The notes below the pieces were generated by a model, which was not told where the DNA came from, ran no database searches, and saw nothing but the letters and a program-made list of their open reading frames with translations. Shown here piece by piece: positions 27,763 to 37,919 of a stretch of 64,000 nt of DNA (position 1 is the first letter of the stretch; each line of letters starts with the position of its first letter). This DNA comes from Solitalea longa. Lineage in GTDB: Bacteria > Bacteroidota > Bacteroidia > Sphingobacteriales > Sphingobacteriaceae. The position numbers were made by a program, and so were the translations under genes. The stretch covers positions 186,001-250,000 of the forward strand of contig NZ_PQVF01000003.1 in NCBI RefSeq assembly GCF_002920915.1. The letters run 5' to 3'.

Positions 27763-27770
27763 CAAATGTA
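27763..27770 (-). promoter_or_regulatory. TACATTTG (-7 box) overlapping SusC start codon, antisense
   Basis: The plus strand reads CAAATGTA with ATG as the SusC start. The minus strand therefore reads TACATTTG, an exact match to the Bacteroidota TAnnTTTG promoter element. The same octamer occurs at the two other FecR-linked SusC starts. Confidence 0.5.
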
Positions 27771-30700
27771 CAGTTTTTACATAAAAAAATTGGTGCAGCC
27801 ACCGCGCTGTATTTCTAAATTCCTATTGATAATGAGAATAACCACTCTTATTTTAATCATGGCTATTCTTCAGGTAAGTGCAAGTTCCTTTGCACAGAAG
27901 ATTACTATATCTAAAAAGAAGGCACCACTAATTGATGTTTTAAGTCAGATTCGTACTCAAACGGGTTATGATTTTATATTTAATTCTACGGTACTACAGG
28001 ATGCCAAAGAAGTTAGCCTTGATGTTAAAGACGCTGAACTTGATGACGTGTTAAAGAAAGTTTTTGAAGGACAACCTTTGGAATATGAGGTGGTTAACAA
28101 AACAGTAGTGGTAACCAAGGTAACATTTCCCTTGCTTGAACGATTTATGGATCACCTTACCGCTTTTGATATACGTGGTGTTGTGCTTAATGAGGTGGGC
28201 ATGCCGATGGAAGGTGCCAATGTAAAGATCAAAGGAACAACTATGGCCACCAATACAAATGAAAATGGCGAGTTCTTTTTAAGTAATGTGGATAAGAAGG
28301 CTGTTTTGGTAATTTCATTCATAGGATATGAAACCAAAGAAATAACGGTTACTGAAAATTTCTATAGGATTCAATTAGTTCTGAAATCGGATAAACTTGA
28401 AGAAATAACAGTAAATGCTGGTTACTATTCGATAAAGGATAGCGAGCGCACAGGCAGTATTGCCAAAATAACTGCTGCGGAGATAGAGAAGCAGCCAGTG
28501 ACCAATGTACTTGCAACAATGCAAGGACGTTTGCCAGGGGTCAATGTCACACAGACCACTGGAATGCCTGGAGGAGGTTTCGCCATTGAAATCCGAGGAA
28601 AAAATAGTCTTCGATTTGAAGGTAACGACCCCCTGTACATCATCGACGGGGTGCCATATTCATCTCAGGATATTGGCAGTACGTATACCTCTGGCAACAT
28701 ACCGGGTCAAAATAGCCCCTTGAACAGTATCAACCCCAATGATGTAGCCAGCATAGAGGTATTAAAAGATGCTGATGCAACAGCAATATATGGTTCGCGT
28801 GGTGCTAATGGTGTGGTACTGATAACCACCAAAAAAGGTAAAGAAGGCAAAGCCACTTTTAGCGCTAACTACTCCAGGGGATTTGGCGAAGTAGCCCATT
28901 TTATGGATGTGATGAAAACACCTGAATATTTAGCAATGCGCCGAGAAGCTTTTGCCAATGATGGAGTTACCAACTATCCCGCAAATGCCTACGATGTAAA
29001 CGGAACTTGGGATCAAAACCGAAATACAAACTGGCAAAAGGAACTCATAGGAGGAACTGCGAATTACACCAACGTGCAAACCTCTGTATCAGGAGGTAAC
29101 TCACAAACCCAATATCTTTTAAGTGGAAATTACAGCAAGGAAACTACTGTACTTCCGGGTGATTTTGAATATATTAAAGGCAATGGCCATTTCAATCTGA
29201 ATCACGAATCAGAGAATAAGAAATTTAAAATCAATTTTACCGGTGGATACACTATCCAACGCAATAACTTACCCGCACTAGACTATACCCGCACTGCCAT
29301 CACCCTTGTACCAAATGCCCCCGCACTTTATGATGCTGAGGGAAACCTGAACTGGGAAAACAACACCTTTGACAATCCTCTTGCCCAATTAGAAGGAACA
29401 ATTAAAGGACAAACAAAAGATCTGATCACCAATTTATTGCTTTCCTACGACATAGGAGCAGGATTTACAGCAAAGACCAGCTTTGGTTATACCGATCTGC
29501 AGCAAAGTCAAAATAATATACAGCCTTCTACAATCTATAACCCAGCCTATGGGTTGGGGAGCGAGAGGTCAGTTCTATTCACAAATACAGTTAATCGGAA
29601 TTCTTGGATTGCGGAACCACAAATCAATTGGAATCATGTTTTTGGCAAAGGAAAAATAGACGCTTTGGCAGGAGTCACTTTTCAACAACAAAACGGCGAC
29701 CAACTGGTAAATCTGGCGGAAGGTTTTGCAAGTAATAGTTTAATTGAAAACCCAGCCTCTGCTACTAACCACTATGTTCTGAACAGTGATGAATCTGTGT
29801 ACAAATATCAAGCTTTTTTTGGGCGTATAAACTGGAACTGGGACTCAAAATATATAGTAAATATCACAGGACGCAGGGACGGATCAAGCCGATTTGGACC
29901 AGGCAGACAGTATGCTAATTTTGGTGCTATTGGTGCAGCATGGTTATTCTCAAATGAGAAATTCATAAAAGAAAATCTTAGTTTCTTAAGTTTTGGAAAA
30001 ATACGTGGAAGTTACGGAATAACAGGGAACGACCAGATTGGGGATTATCAATATTTGGATACCTATGCCACTTCTGGCAATACTTATCAAGGTATTGGCG
30101 GACTACAACCTACACGCCTTTTTAATCCTGATTTTGGCTGGGAAACCAATAAAAAACTTGAGCTAGCTTTAGAAACCGGATTTTGGAACGACCGGATATT
30201 TACCACCATGGCTTGGTATCGCAACCGCTCATCAAGCCAATTAGTGGGAATACCATTGCCTGGAACAACAGGCTTTTCGGAAATACAGGCTAATTTAGAT
30301 GCGGAGGTCCAAAACAGCGGTTTCGAATTTAGCTTGCGAACATCAAATTTCCGATCAACGAACTTTAGCTGGACGAGTACTTTCAACCTGACTTGGGCAC
30401 AAAATAAGTTGCTTTCCTTTCCTGGACTTGAAGGTTCCACCTATAAATACCAGTATGTAGTTGGCCAACCCATTAATATAACAAAGGTCTATCACTATAC
30501 AGGACTTAATCCAAATACAGGAGTTTATCAATTTGAAGATTTTAATGTTGACGGCAAATTTTCGGCTGTAGATGATAAACAAATTATAAAGAATTTAAGC
30601 CCACAATACTATGGTGGATTTCAAAACCAACTACGCTACAGAAATATTCAACTGGATTTTTTGTTCCAATTTGTAAAACAGGAGGCTACCAATGAAAATT

Positions 30701-31068
30701 ACAGAATGGGAATGCCTGGAACTATGGTTAATCAACCCGAAGGCGTTACCGAACATTGGCAGAGTACAGGCGATTTGGGGCCATATCAATCCTACAGCAA
30801 TAGTAATACGCAGAAAAGAACCGCAAACTCACGCTTTTTTCAAAGTGATGCCGCTATTGGTGATGCTTCCTACATACGCTTAAAAAATGTTTCCATTTCT
30901 TATGATGTACCAAAAAGCTGGACCCAAAATATCTTATGCAAACTTAGCCTGCAAGGGCAAAATCTGCTAACGATAACCCCCTATAAAGGAATGGATCCTG
31001 AATTAATCGCCGAGGGCTATTTGCCACCTCTCCGAGTAGTTACCGCAAGTTTACAAATCACCTTTTAA
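27766..31068 (+). CDS. SusC/RagA-family TonB-linked outer membrane receptor
   Basis: A 1100-residue TonB-dependent channel. The start at the MY codons is supported by the CAAATGTA context conserved in two other SusCs. An N-terminal extension of about 22 residues precedes the hydrophobic core of the signal peptide, which ends SSFAQ. Then STN domain (about 45-115), regulatory-like beta-sandwich (about 130-210), plug with LYIIDGVPYSSQ and AIYGSRGANG, and barrel to the C-terminus. The STN domain pairs it with the FecR/FecI upstream. Its sequence is close to the SusC at 42703 (YYSIKDSERTGSIAKI against YYSVKESERTGSISKI), so these two cassettes are duplicates. Confidence 0.95.
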   Translation: MYSFYIKKLVQPPRCISKFLLIMRITTLILIMAILQVSASSFAQKITISKKKAPLIDVLSQIRTQTGYDFIFNSTVLQDAKEVSLDVKDAELDDVLKKVFEGQPLEYEVVNKTVVVTKVTFPLLERFMDHLTAFDIRGVVLNEVGMPMEGANVKIKGTTMATNTNENGEFFLSNVDKKAVLVISFIGYETKEITVTENFYRIQLVLKSDKLEEITVNAGYYSIKDSERTGSIAKITAAEIEKQPVTNVLATMQGRLPGVNVTQTTGMPGGGFAIEIRGKNSLRFEGNDPLYIIDGVPYSSQDIGSTYTSGNIPGQNSPLNSINPNDVASIEVLKDADATAIYGSRGANGVVLITTKKGKEGKATFSANYSRGFGEVAHFMDVMKTPEYLAMRREAFANDGVTNYPANAYDVNGTWDQNRNTNWQKELIGGTANYTNVQTSVSGGNSQTQYLLSGNYSKETTVLPGDFEYIKGNGHFNLNHESENKKFKINFTGGYTIQRNNLPALDYTRTAITLVPNAPALYDAEGNLNWENNTFDNPLAQLEGTIKGQTKDLITNLLLSYDIGAGFTAKTSFGYTDLQQSQNNIQPSTIYNPAYGLGSERSVLFTNTVNRNSWIAEPQINWNHVFGKGKIDALAGVTFQQQNGDQLVNLAEGFASNSLIENPASATNHYVLNSDESVYKYQAFFGRINWNWDSKYIVNITGRRDGSSRFGPGRQYANFGAIGAAWLFSNEKFIKENLSFLSFGKIRGSYGITGNDQIGDYQYLDTYATSGNTYQGIGGLQPTRLFNPDFGWETNKKLELALETGFWNDRIFTTMAWYRNRSSSQLVGIPLPGTTGFSEIQANLDAEVQNSGFEFSLRTSNFRSTNFSWTSTFNLTWAQNKLLSFPGLEGSTYKYQYVVGQPINITKVYHYTGLNPNTGVYQFEDFNVDGKFSAVDDKQIIKNLSPQYYGGFQNQLRYRNIQLDFLFQFVKQEATNENYRMGMPGTMVNQPEGVTEHWQSTGDLGPYQSYSNSNTQKRTANSRFFQSDAAIGDASYIRLKNVSISYDVPKSWTQNILCKLSLQGQNLLTITPYKGMDPELIAEGYLPPLRVVTASLQITF

Positions 31069-31084
31069 TTTTAAAATCAATCTC

Positions 31085-32467
31085 ATGAAAGATAATAAAT
31101 TAGTATTGACAATATATTTCATAGCGCTATTCTTAATGGTGGGATGTGACAGTTTTACTAATGTAGACTTACCCTCTTCGCAATTGACAGCTAAAGATGT
31201 GTTTCAGGACAAAACCACCGCTAATGCAGCCATGGTTGACATTTATGCAAATATCCGAGATCATGGGTTACTTACAGGCTATCCTATGGGGATTTCATGT
31301 GAACTTGGACTTTATAGTGATGAACTGATGTATTACGGAATTTCTGGCACAGGTCAGTCCAACTTCTACACGAATTCATTATTGGCTTCTGATCAGGAAA
31401 TAGCTGAATTATGGAATAGTAGCTATAATCAAATTTACTCTGCCAATGCCATCATTGAAGGAGTTGCATCATCTGATGCGCTGAAAATCTCCGATAAAAA
31501 TCAACTAACGGGAGAGGCTCTGTTTGTTAGAGCCATAATTCATTTTTATCTCGTTAATACTTTTGGGGACATTCCATGTTTGCTAACTACAGATTACCAG
31601 CAAAACAAAGTGGCGCATCGCCTGCCAATTAATGAGGTATATGCACAAATCAAGGCAGATTTACTCAAGGCAAGTGAATTACTGCCTGAAGGATACATAG
31701 GCGCAGATCGGGTACGTCCGAACAAATGGGCTGCCCAGGCACTATTGGCCAGAGTCTGCCTTTATAGACAGGAATGGAATGAAGCATCGAATGCAGCTTC
31801 GGCTGTGCTCAATCAAACAGGATTATATGTTTGGCCTTCAGATATTGGCACTGTATTCGGCAAAGATAGCCCGTCTACTATCTGGCAATTGATGCCTCCT
31901 ATTGCAGGAGCCAATACCTACGAGGCAGGAACATTTATTTTTGTTGAAGGACCACCTCCTTCAGTGGCAATTAGTGACCAGCTCATCGATGCGTTTAGTG
32001 ATAATGATCTTCGTAAATCAAATTGGATTAAAGCAGTGACAAACGGTACTGATACATGGTACCATGCGAACAAATATAAAGAAGCTTCCAATACAGGGAC
32101 ATCTGTGGAATATTCCATTGTCCTGAGAATGGCTGAACAACATCTCATAAGAGCGGAAGCCCGTGCGCACCAGGACGATCTTATTGGTGCAAAAGAAGAT
32201 TTAAATAAAATTCGCAATCTGGCAGGGCTAGGGAATTCAAATGCAGTTACCACAGCAGACATTATTGCGGAAGTGCTTCAACAGCGCCGTCTGGAATTCT
32301 TTACGGAATATGGAAACCGTTTTTTTGACCTGAAAAGAACTGGCGAACTTGATGCGGTGTTAGCACCAATCAAACCACAATGGAAGTCAACTGATCGACT
32401 ACTGCCACTGCCTGAATCTGAACTTTTACTTAACCCAAATCTCGAACCTCAAAATGCAGGTTATTAA
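31085..32467 (+). CDS. SusD/RagB-family lipoprotein
   Basis: A 460-residue partner of the preceding SusC (16-nt gap). Lipobox MVGC followed by DSFTNVDLPSSQLTAKDVF, almost identical in pattern to the SusD at 39284 (CDSFVKVDLPASQLSAKTVF). TPR-like core with LTGEALFVRAIIHFYLVNTF and C-terminal LEFFTEYGNRFFDLKRTG. Its 3' end overlaps the start of the S9 peptidase by 14 nt, showing tight coupling of substrate capture and peptidase production. Confidence 0.95.
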   Translation: MKDNKLVLTIYFIALFLMVGCDSFTNVDLPSSQLTAKDVFQDKTTANAAMVDIYANIRDHGLLTGYPMGISCELGLYSDELMYYGISGTGQSNFYTNSLLASDQEIAELWNSSYNQIYSANAIIEGVASSDALKISDKNQLTGEALFVRAIIHFYLVNTFGDIPCLLTTDYQQNKVAHRLPINEVYAQIKADLLKASELLPEGYIGADRVRPNKWAAQALLARVCLYRQEWNEASNAASAVLNQTGLYVWPSDIGTVFGKDSPSTIWQLMPPIAGANTYEAGTFIFVEGPPPSVAISDQLIDAFSDNDLRKSNWIKAVTNGTDTWYHANKYKEASNTGTSVEYSIVLRMAEQHLIRAEARAHQDDLIGAKEDLNKIRNLAGLGNSNAVTTADIIAEVLQQRRLEFFTEYGNRFFDLKRTGELDAVLAPIKPQWKSTDRLLPLPESELLLNPNLEPQNAGY

Positions 32468-35108
32468 AATAAATTACTTGTCAGACAAGCTCCTGGTTTA
32501 TAAAAACTTTTTCATTGGCTTTTCTAGTTTCATTTTTTTGTTACTTGCTTTTCCTTCAATGGGACAGAATAAACCCAATAAGCAGCTTACTAAAGACGAC
32601 TATGCTCTTTGGAGTAATTTTACGGCAAGAAAACTGTCTAATGATGGCAATTGGGCCAGTTATTTACGGTGGGACGAATCCAAAAAGGATACCTTATTCG
32701 TGAAAAGCACAAAAAATAGCACTCTCTATAGTTTTCCAAATGCCAAAAACGGTGTTTTTAATGGCGAAACCTACTTTGGTTGTATTGCCAGAGATACATT
32801 ACTAGTACAAAACCTGACAACCGGCGTAATTACAAAAACAGCTGATGTGACTGATTTTGCTTTTTCAAAGAATGAAAAATTCCTCTTAATCCTGAAAAAA
32901 CAGGCTAATCAAAAACATAATCTTGTTGTTCAAGATATACAAGGAAATACAGTAGAAGAAATTCACAATGTAAATGCCTGGCGTTTGGAACCCAGTCGCA
33001 AAGGAGTCTTATACGCTATAGATTCAACTGGTAAAAATGAAATCGGTTTTTTAGAATTAGGATTAAAAACAAAAAAAAGCACCATTACCTCAGGTAGTAA
33101 TGGTGCGTTTCAAAATCTGAACTGGAAAGGCAATACTATTGTCTTTATACAAAATGTATCTGATAACCCTAAGCTTTTCAGCTATAGTACTGTCACCAAA
33201 AAGCTGAATTATTTTGATGCCAAGGCACAACCAAACTTTCCCATAGATATGAAGATCTCAGACGTGACCTCCAATACGCTAACAGTATCGGATGATGGGG
33301 ATCGCATTTTTTTCTGGCTCAAAGAAAACTCCGAGAGGCTCCGCCCCATTGATCCAAGCAGCGTACAAGTATGGAATGCTGCCGATAAAGAAGTCTTTGA
33401 CCGTAAGAAGACTTATGGACAATATAGTCTGAGTGATAAGATGGCGGTATGGTCTATGAAGAGCAACCGCTTTATCCAGATTACGGACAGGAAAATTCCA
33501 AAAGGGTTTCTTAGCGGAGATTACAAACATGCTTTTATTTATGATCCAGTTGTCTATGAGCCCCAAAACAGTTTCGATGGACCGTATGATCTGTATATCG
33601 TTGATTTGACAACCGGAAAAAGAAAACTGGTACTCGAAAAATATTCAGGCGACTACTCAACAGTTCCATCCTCCGACGGGAAAGTTCTGGCCTATGTCAA
33701 GGAAGGAAATTGGTGGATCTATGACGTCGAAAAAGACACCCATACCAATATCACCAAAACGATACCGGTATCTTTTTTTCGGCAGGATCAAGATATGCCA
33801 ATACAGCCTGCTCCTTATGGTGTGGCGGGATGGACGGAGAAAGACAAAAGTATAATCCTGTACGATAAATATGATCTGTGGCAAATCTCACCTGACGGCA
33901 ACATTAAAAAGCGAATTACAAAAGGCAGGGAAATCCAAAGAACATATCGAATTAAGGATATGACTCCAGAACCACTCTATCACAGAGATCAAATTGACAC
34001 TAAAAAACTACCATTAGAGTTAAACAACGAAATTATTTTGAGTGTTGAAGACAGGTATTCCGGGGCATCAGGATTCTGTATATGGAGCCGTAAAAATGGA
34101 GTAGTTCCTATGGTTTGGGAGCAGAAGAAAGTGAATCAGATTATCAAGGCAACTAACAATGATACTTACATGTACGTGGAACAAAGTTATGAAGTATCGC
34201 CAAGGCTTATGTTTTATGCCACCTCACCAAAGGAAATTGTACAGTCCAATGCCCAACAGGAACACTTTTATTGGGGTACGGCTGAGCCGATACGGTATAC
34301 TGTAAATGGTAAGGAATTGTCTGGCATTCTTTACTATCCAGCTGAATATCAAAGGGGCAGAAAATACCCCATGATAGTGCATGTCTATCAGCATCAATAC
34401 CAGTATTTAAATGATTACCAGAACCCAAGTTCTTATTCAGGGGATGGTTTTAACATCACCAATTATGTCACCCAGGGGTATTTCGTTTTACTTCCGGATA
34501 TGGAATTTGAACTTGCCAATGTAGGGCAGTCGGGCACTTCATGTGTACTGTCTTCGGTAGATGCTGTCATTTCAAAAGGAGATGTTGATCCTAAAAAAGT
34601 TGGACTTATTGGGCATTCCTTTGGAGGTTATGAAACAGATTTAATCATTACCCAGACCGATAGGTTTGCGACTGCGGTTTCAGGTTCTGCCTGGACCGAT
34701 CTCATTAGTAGTTATCTTTATGTGGGTGTCACTTTTAAGATTCCTGATTTTTATCGTGCAGAGCACGATCAGTTACGCATTGGCAAATCTCTCTTTGAGG
34801 ATACGGAAAGTTATTTGAAAAACTCTCCTGTTTTGTTGGCGGCAAATGTAAAGACTCCTCTATTGGGATGGACTGGCGAAGAAGACCGCCACATCCATTA
34901 TCTTCAAAGTATGGAATTTTATCTGGCCTTAAGACGGCTTAATAAAACACATACCTTGTTGGTTTATCCTGAAGAAGGACACACTTTGTGGAAACGGGAA
35001 AATCAAAAAGACCTGACGCAACGCATCAACGAGTGGTTTGATTATTACTTGAAAGGTGAAAAGCCTGCGGAATGGATAACTGTAGATAACAAACAGGTAG
35101 GTCAATAA
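32454..35108 (+). CDS. S9-family serine peptidase of the SusCD cassette (plus strand)
   Basis: An 884-residue exported S9 peptidase. A long N-region precedes the hydrophobic core FIGFSSFIFLLLAF and a cleavage site near SMGQ. Propeller-like first half, then hydrolase domain with Ser722 in GHSFGGYET, Asp in GEEDRHIH and His in EEGHTLWK. The start overlaps the SusD stop by 14 nt; no closer ATG gives a signal peptide. It is related to the minus-strand enzyme at 35265 and more distantly to the four tandem enzymes at 6343-17351, whose extra C-terminal tail it lacks. Likely degrades peptides handled by the SusCD pair. Confidence 0.9.
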   Translation: MQVIKINYLSDKLLVYKNFFIGFSSFIFLLLAFPSMGQNKPNKQLTKDDYALWSNFTARKLSNDGNWASYLRWDESKKDTLFVKSTKNSTLYSFPNAKNGVFNGETYFGCIARDTLLVQNLTTGVITKTADVTDFAFSKNEKFLLILKKQANQKHNLVVQDIQGNTVEEIHNVNAWRLEPSRKGVLYAIDSTGKNEIGFLELGLKTKKSTITSGSNGAFQNLNWKGNTIVFIQNVSDNPKLFSYSTVTKKLNYFDAKAQPNFPIDMKISDVTSNTLTVSDDGDRIFFWLKENSERLRPIDPSSVQVWNAADKEVFDRKKTYGQYSLSDKMAVWSMKSNRFIQITDRKIPKGFLSGDYKHAFIYDPVVYEPQNSFDGPYDLYIVDLTTGKRKLVLEKYSGDYSTVPSSDGKVLAYVKEGNWWIYDVEKDTHTNITKTIPVSFFRQDQDMPIQPAPYGVAGWTEKDKSIILYDKYDLWQISPDGNIKKRITKGREIQRTYRIKDMTPEPLYHRDQIDTKKLPLELNNEIILSVEDRYSGASGFCIWSRKNGVVPMVWEQKKVNQIIKATNNDTYMYVEQSYEVSPRLMFYATSPKEIVQSNAQQEHFYWGTAEPIRYTVNGKELSGILYYPAEYQRGRKYPMIVHVYQHQYQYLNDYQNPSSYSGDGFNITNYVTQGYFVLLPDMEFELANVGQSGTSCVLSSVDAVISKGDVDPKKVGLIGHSFGGYETDLIITQTDRFATAVSGSAWTDLISSYLYVGVTFKIPDFYRAEHDQLRIGKSLFEDTESYLKNSPVLLAANVKTPLLGWTGEEDRHIHYLQSMEFYLALRRLNKTHTLLVYPEEGHTLWKRENQKDLTQRINEWFDYYLKGEKPAEWITVDNKQVGQ

Positions 35109-35152
35109 AAAACCCGATGGAATAAGGACTTTCTTCATATAATTTAAATCCT

Positions 35153-35178
35153 AAAGGGAGGCAATTGGCCTCCCTTTT
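35153..35178. terminator. Bidirectional terminator between convergent cassettes
   Basis: Perfect 10-bp stem AAAGGGAGGC/GCCTCCCTTT with a 5-nt loop, T-run on the plus strand and a weaker T-rich tail on the minus strand. It lies in the 156-nt gap between the two converging peptidase genes and should stop both transcripts. Confidence 0.85.
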
Positions 35179-35264
35179 AAAGATAATTTGTGGCTCGCTT
35201 CCCGTCGCGTTTAATGAAAGGCAATGCAGTTCTTCTTTTTATTCAAAGGAAGCTCCTTATAGAT

Positions 35265-37904
35265 CTAATCCAGCCTAGCTTCCCCTTTCAATAATTGGTC
35301 AAACCATGCCATCATTCGTCTGCTGAGATCCTTTTGATTCTCTGGATTTTCCAATGAATGGTCCTCATCAGGATAGACCAGCATTTCATTTTTGACCCCT
35401 AATTTTCGGAGTGCCAGATAATAAGTTATGCTTTGATTCCAGGGGATGATCCTGTCATCTTTGCCTGCCCATAGTAACAGGGGTGTTATTATGTTTTCTG
35501 CGTGCATAATAGGAGAATTCCTTAAGTATGCCTCTTTGTCCTTGTACAGCGACTTTCCAATACGAAACTGCTGGTTTTCAAATCGCCACATATCGGTCTG
35601 AAATTGACCATTCCTCCCGATATTAAAGTAATAGGAAATGATGTCGCTAACTCCGGCTCCTGAAACAGCAGCAGCAAAAATTGGAGTTTGTGAAATAATA
35701 AAATTGGTTTCATACCCCCCGAAAGAATGCCCATATAAACCTATTTTATGTTTATCCACCAAACCTTTGTCGACAACCGTTTTAACTCCGGCTGTTACAC
35801 AATCAACGGCCGAACTTCCTGGGTTTCCCAACTGGTATACAATATCGGGCATTAACACAAAATAACCATTTAGCGTATAATTCGTCACATTAAAGCCCTC
35901 CCTGTTCAAGAAACTAGGATTGACATACTGATGAAGTTCATCAGACATCACATCATAGATATGCACCACCATTGGGTATTTCTTTGTGGGATTATAATCA
36001 GCGGGATAAAACAGCGCCGCTTTTAATGTTTGACCTTTACTGTTGCTGTAATACAGCAATTCTGATTTTCCAAAGGAATACTCATTCTGTTGCTTGTTGG
36101 ATTGAAACAAAATTTTGGAAACAGCCTCGTTTTTCTTTCTGAATTCCAATCGTGGCGACTGATTGAAGGTTTGATTCTGAAAAATATAACTGCTGCTTTT
36201 ACTCTTGCGGATTTCATCTATTTTACTGGCTTCATATACCAAAGGTTTCTCTCCCGATTGGGCATTGTAAATAAAATACCCTGTTGACCAGTTTTCGGTA
36301 TTTCTTGCTTCGAGCAACAGATCTTTGGACAGATCGAAAATGGTGGGTTTCCTTCCGTCGTAGTTACTCTGTGATCGCCAGTCATATTCAATGGGAGTTA
36401 TCCTGTAAACCATGTTTTTCTCCCGTCCTCTGGTTAGTCGCTCGCAAGAAGAACCATCAGTAGCCACCTGCCAGATATCATTGGCATCATACAATAAAAC
36501 GTTCTTTCCGTCGGAGCTCCAGCCCGGATTGCCATAGGCTCCAAATTGATGGGGAGCATCGGTTAAACTGTTATTATCCCATTTAGTTGTAACCTTTTTG
36601 GTCAGGTTCGTGTGCGTTTTTTCCACAGGATCATATATCCACCAATTACTTTCCCTAAAATACAGTATTTTGTTGCTAAAAGGATCAAAGCCCATTTGAT
36701 TTGGGTCAACGGATTGTTTTTTCAGCATCAGGTTTTGGGAACCGTTTTTTATATTCCTAAGATAAAAATCCGCTTCCTCGTAATATTTCGCCTGCAAGCC
36801 ATAGGAAAATTTATTATAGGTAATGGCATAATCCTGTTGCCCAGTCAACATCATTTCAGGTAAATCGTTGTCGCTTATTTGGGAATAGAAATCCGTCTCA
36901 GGATACCAAACGGCCAGTTTAGGAATATCCCCCCATGTTTCCTGACGTTGCCTGTCTGAATACAACCATTTATCATTGCCGTTCCAAACTTCGACTGCTT
37001 TTGGATCGTTTCGTAAATCTGCATCCTTGTTTTTAGCTACCATAAAAAAAATTTTTGTGCCATCAAAGGAGACGTGGGGTTGGTTCCAATTCTTGAAACC
37101 GATGCACATGTTTTTGGTTGAGCCTACTTTAGTGGAATAATCAAATGAAAACAGTTTCTTATCACTAATTCTAAGATAATTAATCGTAGTTATTTTTGAG
37201 ACAGAGTCAATTTCATTCAAAAAAGCAACTGACTTATCATTGTGCTGCCAGACAAAATTGGCAAACTTGCCGGCATTTTCTTTCGATATCGTTTCGCGGG
37301 AATACTGTTTAAAATAGATTATTCCAACGTCACTATGTTCCCGAAGCCTGCTGGCAAAAATTAAAGCATCTTTGCTTGCATTTAAGGCATATTCTGTGAC
37401 TCCAAGGATACTGTCAATGGCTATTCCTTTTTGATTATATATCTTCAACAAGCTTTTCTCACTATACCCTTTATTGAAAGTGATAATGTACCGACCGTTA
37501 CTTGCCAATTCATACCGTCTGACATTGTCATATACTTTTATATTGCCCGTCTGTAACTGCATTACTTTCAATTGGGACTCCTCTGGTATCAAGAATGCAA
37601 ATAGTTGCTCTCCTCCAAAACTACCCTCAGTCCCTTTTGGGATGGCATAGCTTTTATTTTTAGCGATGTTTTGTACAAATAAAGTATCGTTGTGGTTTTC
37701 ATACCGCATCGCATAACTCGCCCATTTCCCATCTTCAGAAATGGCTTTTACCTCCAGTGTTCCCCACCTGCCGTAATCGTCTTCGTTTAATGGCTTCTTT
37801 TGTTGTGCCTGTCCCAGTATGGGACAGGCTAACAACACTAAAAGAAATAGATCCAACACCAAACTCGAGATTACGAAGTCAATTTTTCGTTTGAATATAA
37901 TCAT
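35265..37904 (-). CDS. S9-family serine peptidase of the SusCD cassette (minus strand)
   Basis: An 879-residue exported S9 peptidase, last gene of the minus-strand cassette and 15 nt after SusD. The signal peptide includes LLLVLLACPILGQA; the LLAC could be a lipobox, otherwise cleavage follows GQA. Hydrolase domain: Ser727 in GHSFGGYET, Asp in GKDDRIIP, His in DEDHSLEN. N-terminal motif NEDDYGRWGTLEVKAISEDG parallels KDDYALWSNFTARKLSNDG of the plus-strand enzyme. The two genes converge on a shared terminator. Confidence 0.9.
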   Translation of the reverse strand: MIIFKRKIDFVISSLVLDLFLLVLLACPILGQAQQKKPLNEDDYGRWGTLEVKAISEDGKWASYAMRYENHNDTLFVQNIAKNKSYAIPKGTEGSFGGEQLFAFLIPEESQLKVMQLQTGNIKVYDNVRRYELASNGRYIITFNKGYSEKSLLKIYNQKGIAIDSILGVTEYALNASKDALIFASRLREHSDVGIIYFKQYSRETISKENAGKFANFVWQHNDKSVAFLNEIDSVSKITTINYLRISDKKLFSFDYSTKVGSTKNMCIGFKNWNQPHVSFDGTKIFFMVAKNKDADLRNDPKAVEVWNGNDKWLYSDRQRQETWGDIPKLAVWYPETDFYSQISDNDLPEMMLTGQQDYAITYNKFSYGLQAKYYEEADFYLRNIKNGSQNLMLKKQSVDPNQMGFDPFSNKILYFRESNWWIYDPVEKTHTNLTKKVTTKWDNNSLTDAPHQFGAYGNPGWSSDGKNVLLYDANDIWQVATDGSSCERLTRGREKNMVYRITPIEYDWRSQSNYDGRKPTIFDLSKDLLLEARNTENWSTGYFIYNAQSGEKPLVYEASKIDEIRKSKSSSYIFQNQTFNQSPRLEFRKKNEAVSKILFQSNKQQNEYSFGKSELLYYSNSKGQTLKAALFYPADYNPTKKYPMVVHIYDVMSDELHQYVNPSFLNREGFNVTNYTLNGYFVLMPDIVYQLGNPGSSAVDCVTAGVKTVVDKGLVDKHKIGLYGHSFGGYETNFIISQTPIFAAAVSGAGVSDIISYYFNIGRNGQFQTDMWRFENQQFRIGKSLYKDKEAYLRNSPIMHAENIITPLLLWAGKDDRIIPWNQSITYYLALRKLGVKNEMLVYPDEDHSLENPENQKDLSRRMMAWFDQLLKGEARLD

Positions 37905-37919
37905 GGTTTTATAATGATT

